Source: Streptomyces sp. Act143
GTDB taxonomy: Bacteria > Actinomycetota > Actinomycetes > Streptomycetales > Streptomycetaceae
DNA length: 64,000 nucleotides
NCBI RefSeq assembly: GCF_003143935.1
Contig: NZ_QFRX01000001.1
Coordinates: forward strand, 3,423,481-3,487,480
Direction of reading: 5' to 3'
This document shows, piece after piece, positions 63,364-64,000 of this stretch (the stretch's first letter is position 1; each line of letters begins with the position of its first letter). Made by a program: the position numbers and the translations under genes. Below the pieces are notes generated by a model. That model searched no databases. It worked only from the letters and a program-made list of their open reading frames with translations, and had not been told where the DNA came from.

Positions 63364-64000
63364 TCAGCCTTCGCTGACGCCCAGCTTCTCCAGGATCAGC
63401 TCCTTGACGCGGGCCGCGTCGGCCTGACCGCGGGTCGCCTTCATGACCGCGCCGACCAGGGCGCCGGCGGCGGCCACCTTGCCGGAGCGGATCTTGTCGG
63501 CGATGCCCGGGTTGCCGGCGATGGCCTCGTCGACGGCCGTACCGAGAGCACCCTCGTCGGAGACGACCTTCAGACCGCGCTTCTCGACGACCTCGTCCGG
63601 GGTGCCTTCGCCCGCGAGGACGCCCTCGATGACCTGACGGGCCAGCTTGTCGTTGAGGTCGCCCTTCGAGACCAGCTCGGAGACGCGGGCGACCTGCACC
63701 GGCGTGATGGCCAGCTCGTCCAGCGACGTGCCCGACTCGTTGGCGCTGCGCGCCAGTTCGCCCATCCACCACTTGCGGGCGGACGCCGCGTCGGCACCGG
63801 CGTCGATCGTCGCGACGATCGGGTCCAGCGCACCGGCGTTGAGGATCGCCTGCATGTCGGTGGCGGAGATGCCCCACTCGGCGAGCAGCCGGTTGCGGCG
63901 GGCCAGCGGCAGTTCGGGCAGACCGGCGCGGATCTCCTCGACCCACTCGCGCGAGGGGGCCACGGGGACCAGGTCCGGCTCCGGGAAGTACCGGTAGTCC
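63364..64000 (-). CDS. gatB: Aspartyl/glutamyl-tRNA amidotransferase subunit B, C-terminal part
   Basis: The last 212 codons of GatB, which with GatA and GatC converts Glu-tRNA(Gln) or Asp-tRNA(Asn) to the amidated form. The gene enters from the right edge. [12 protein letters not shown] is the conserved end of the catalytic domain; the tRNA-binding helical and YqeY-like tail domains follow, with [34 protein letters not shown] and the final [21 protein letters not shown] (split here for length: [16 protein letters not shown]). Kinase-fold active-site parts are outside the window. Confidence 0.95.
   Translation of the reverse strand, partial: DYRYFPEPDLVPVAPSREWVEEIRAGLPELPLARRNRLLAEWGISATDMQAILNAGALDPIVATIDAGADAASARKWWMGELARSANESGTSLDELAITPVQVARVSELVSKGDLNDKLARQVIEGVLAGEGTPDEVVEKRGLKVVSDEGALGTAVDEAIAGNPGIADKIRSGKVAAAGALVGAVMKATRGQADAARVKELILEKLGVSEG

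Overview
The window is high-GC actinobacterial chromosome and almost certainly Streptomyces. Third codon positions are strongly G/C, GTG and TTG starts are frequent, and the gene content is typical: an S. griseus-type trypsin, PQQ-like and PD40 propeller lipoproteins or exoproteins, a large LuxR-family ATPase, and actinobacterial small proteins. The backbone order accB ... cimA ... ureAB-ureC-aguA ... ilvE-leuB ... proline catabolism ... serA-ilvC-ilvN-ilvB ... gatB resembles, from memory, the SCO5501-SCO5535 region of S. coelicolor. No alignment could be run, so the species is not assigned.

Layout, left to right. 0-9 kb: the 5' end of a carboxyltransferase gene (accB), then secreted enzymes and envelope proteins (PL8 polysaccharide lyase, YceI protein, trypsin, a glycine-rich membrane protein, a GH3 beta-glucosidase with CIA30-like and Calx-beta modules). 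9-15 kb: a decayed and an intact copy of a small lipoprotein gene, cimA (citramalate synthase) behind a candidate attenuator, and two tandem PD40 beta-propeller exoproteins. 15-20.7 kb: a divergent catabolic locus made of ureAB fusion, ureC, agmatine deiminase and TetR, facing an NCS1 permease across a perfect palindrome. 20.6-23.7 kb: a CHAT-protease/TPR/WD40 gene overlapping a small gene with a hydrophobic segment. 23.8-26.2 kb: ilvE and leuB. 26.3-34.6 kb: a purple acid phosphatase, an alpha/beta hydrolase, proline dehydrogenase and P5C dehydrogenase with a divergent PucR-type regulator, and a cysteine-rich HTH regulator facing a DoxX-like protein.

34.6-41.8 kb: a nickel/peptide-type ABC importer operon (binding protein, fused BC permease, two ATPases) behind a Zur-like box, then a TetR/MFS efflux pair with a tandem 13-bp repeat array between them. 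41.8-47.3 kb: serA, ilvC, ilvN and ilvB, the last preceded by a classic Ile/Leu/Val leader peptide and terminator. 47.3-64 kb: a GGDEF protein with a degenerate EAL domain, a D-2-hydroxyacid dehydrogenase facing an aldo/keto reductase, a PQQ-type sugar dehydrogenase lipoprotein, an LAL-type LuxR regulator with a coding minisatellite, small membrane proteins, a GNAT acetyltransferase, an MMPL transporter, a methyltransferase and the 3' end of gatB.

Together cimA, leuB, ilvB, ilvN, ilvC and ilvE supply most of branched-chain amino acid synthesis, and two of these genes carry attenuator-like leaders. The most unusual items are: (i) a urease-like enzyme lacking the flap cysteine and accessory genes but co-operonic with a guanidine-group hydrolase; (ii) the CHAT protease plus small hydrophobic partner; (iii) a MII-type leader peptide plus terminator before cimA; (iv) a Zur-like box on an importer with a fused permease; (v) the 13-bp iterated array between TetR and MFS. 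No tRNA, rRNA, CRISPR array, transposase or integrase was seen.
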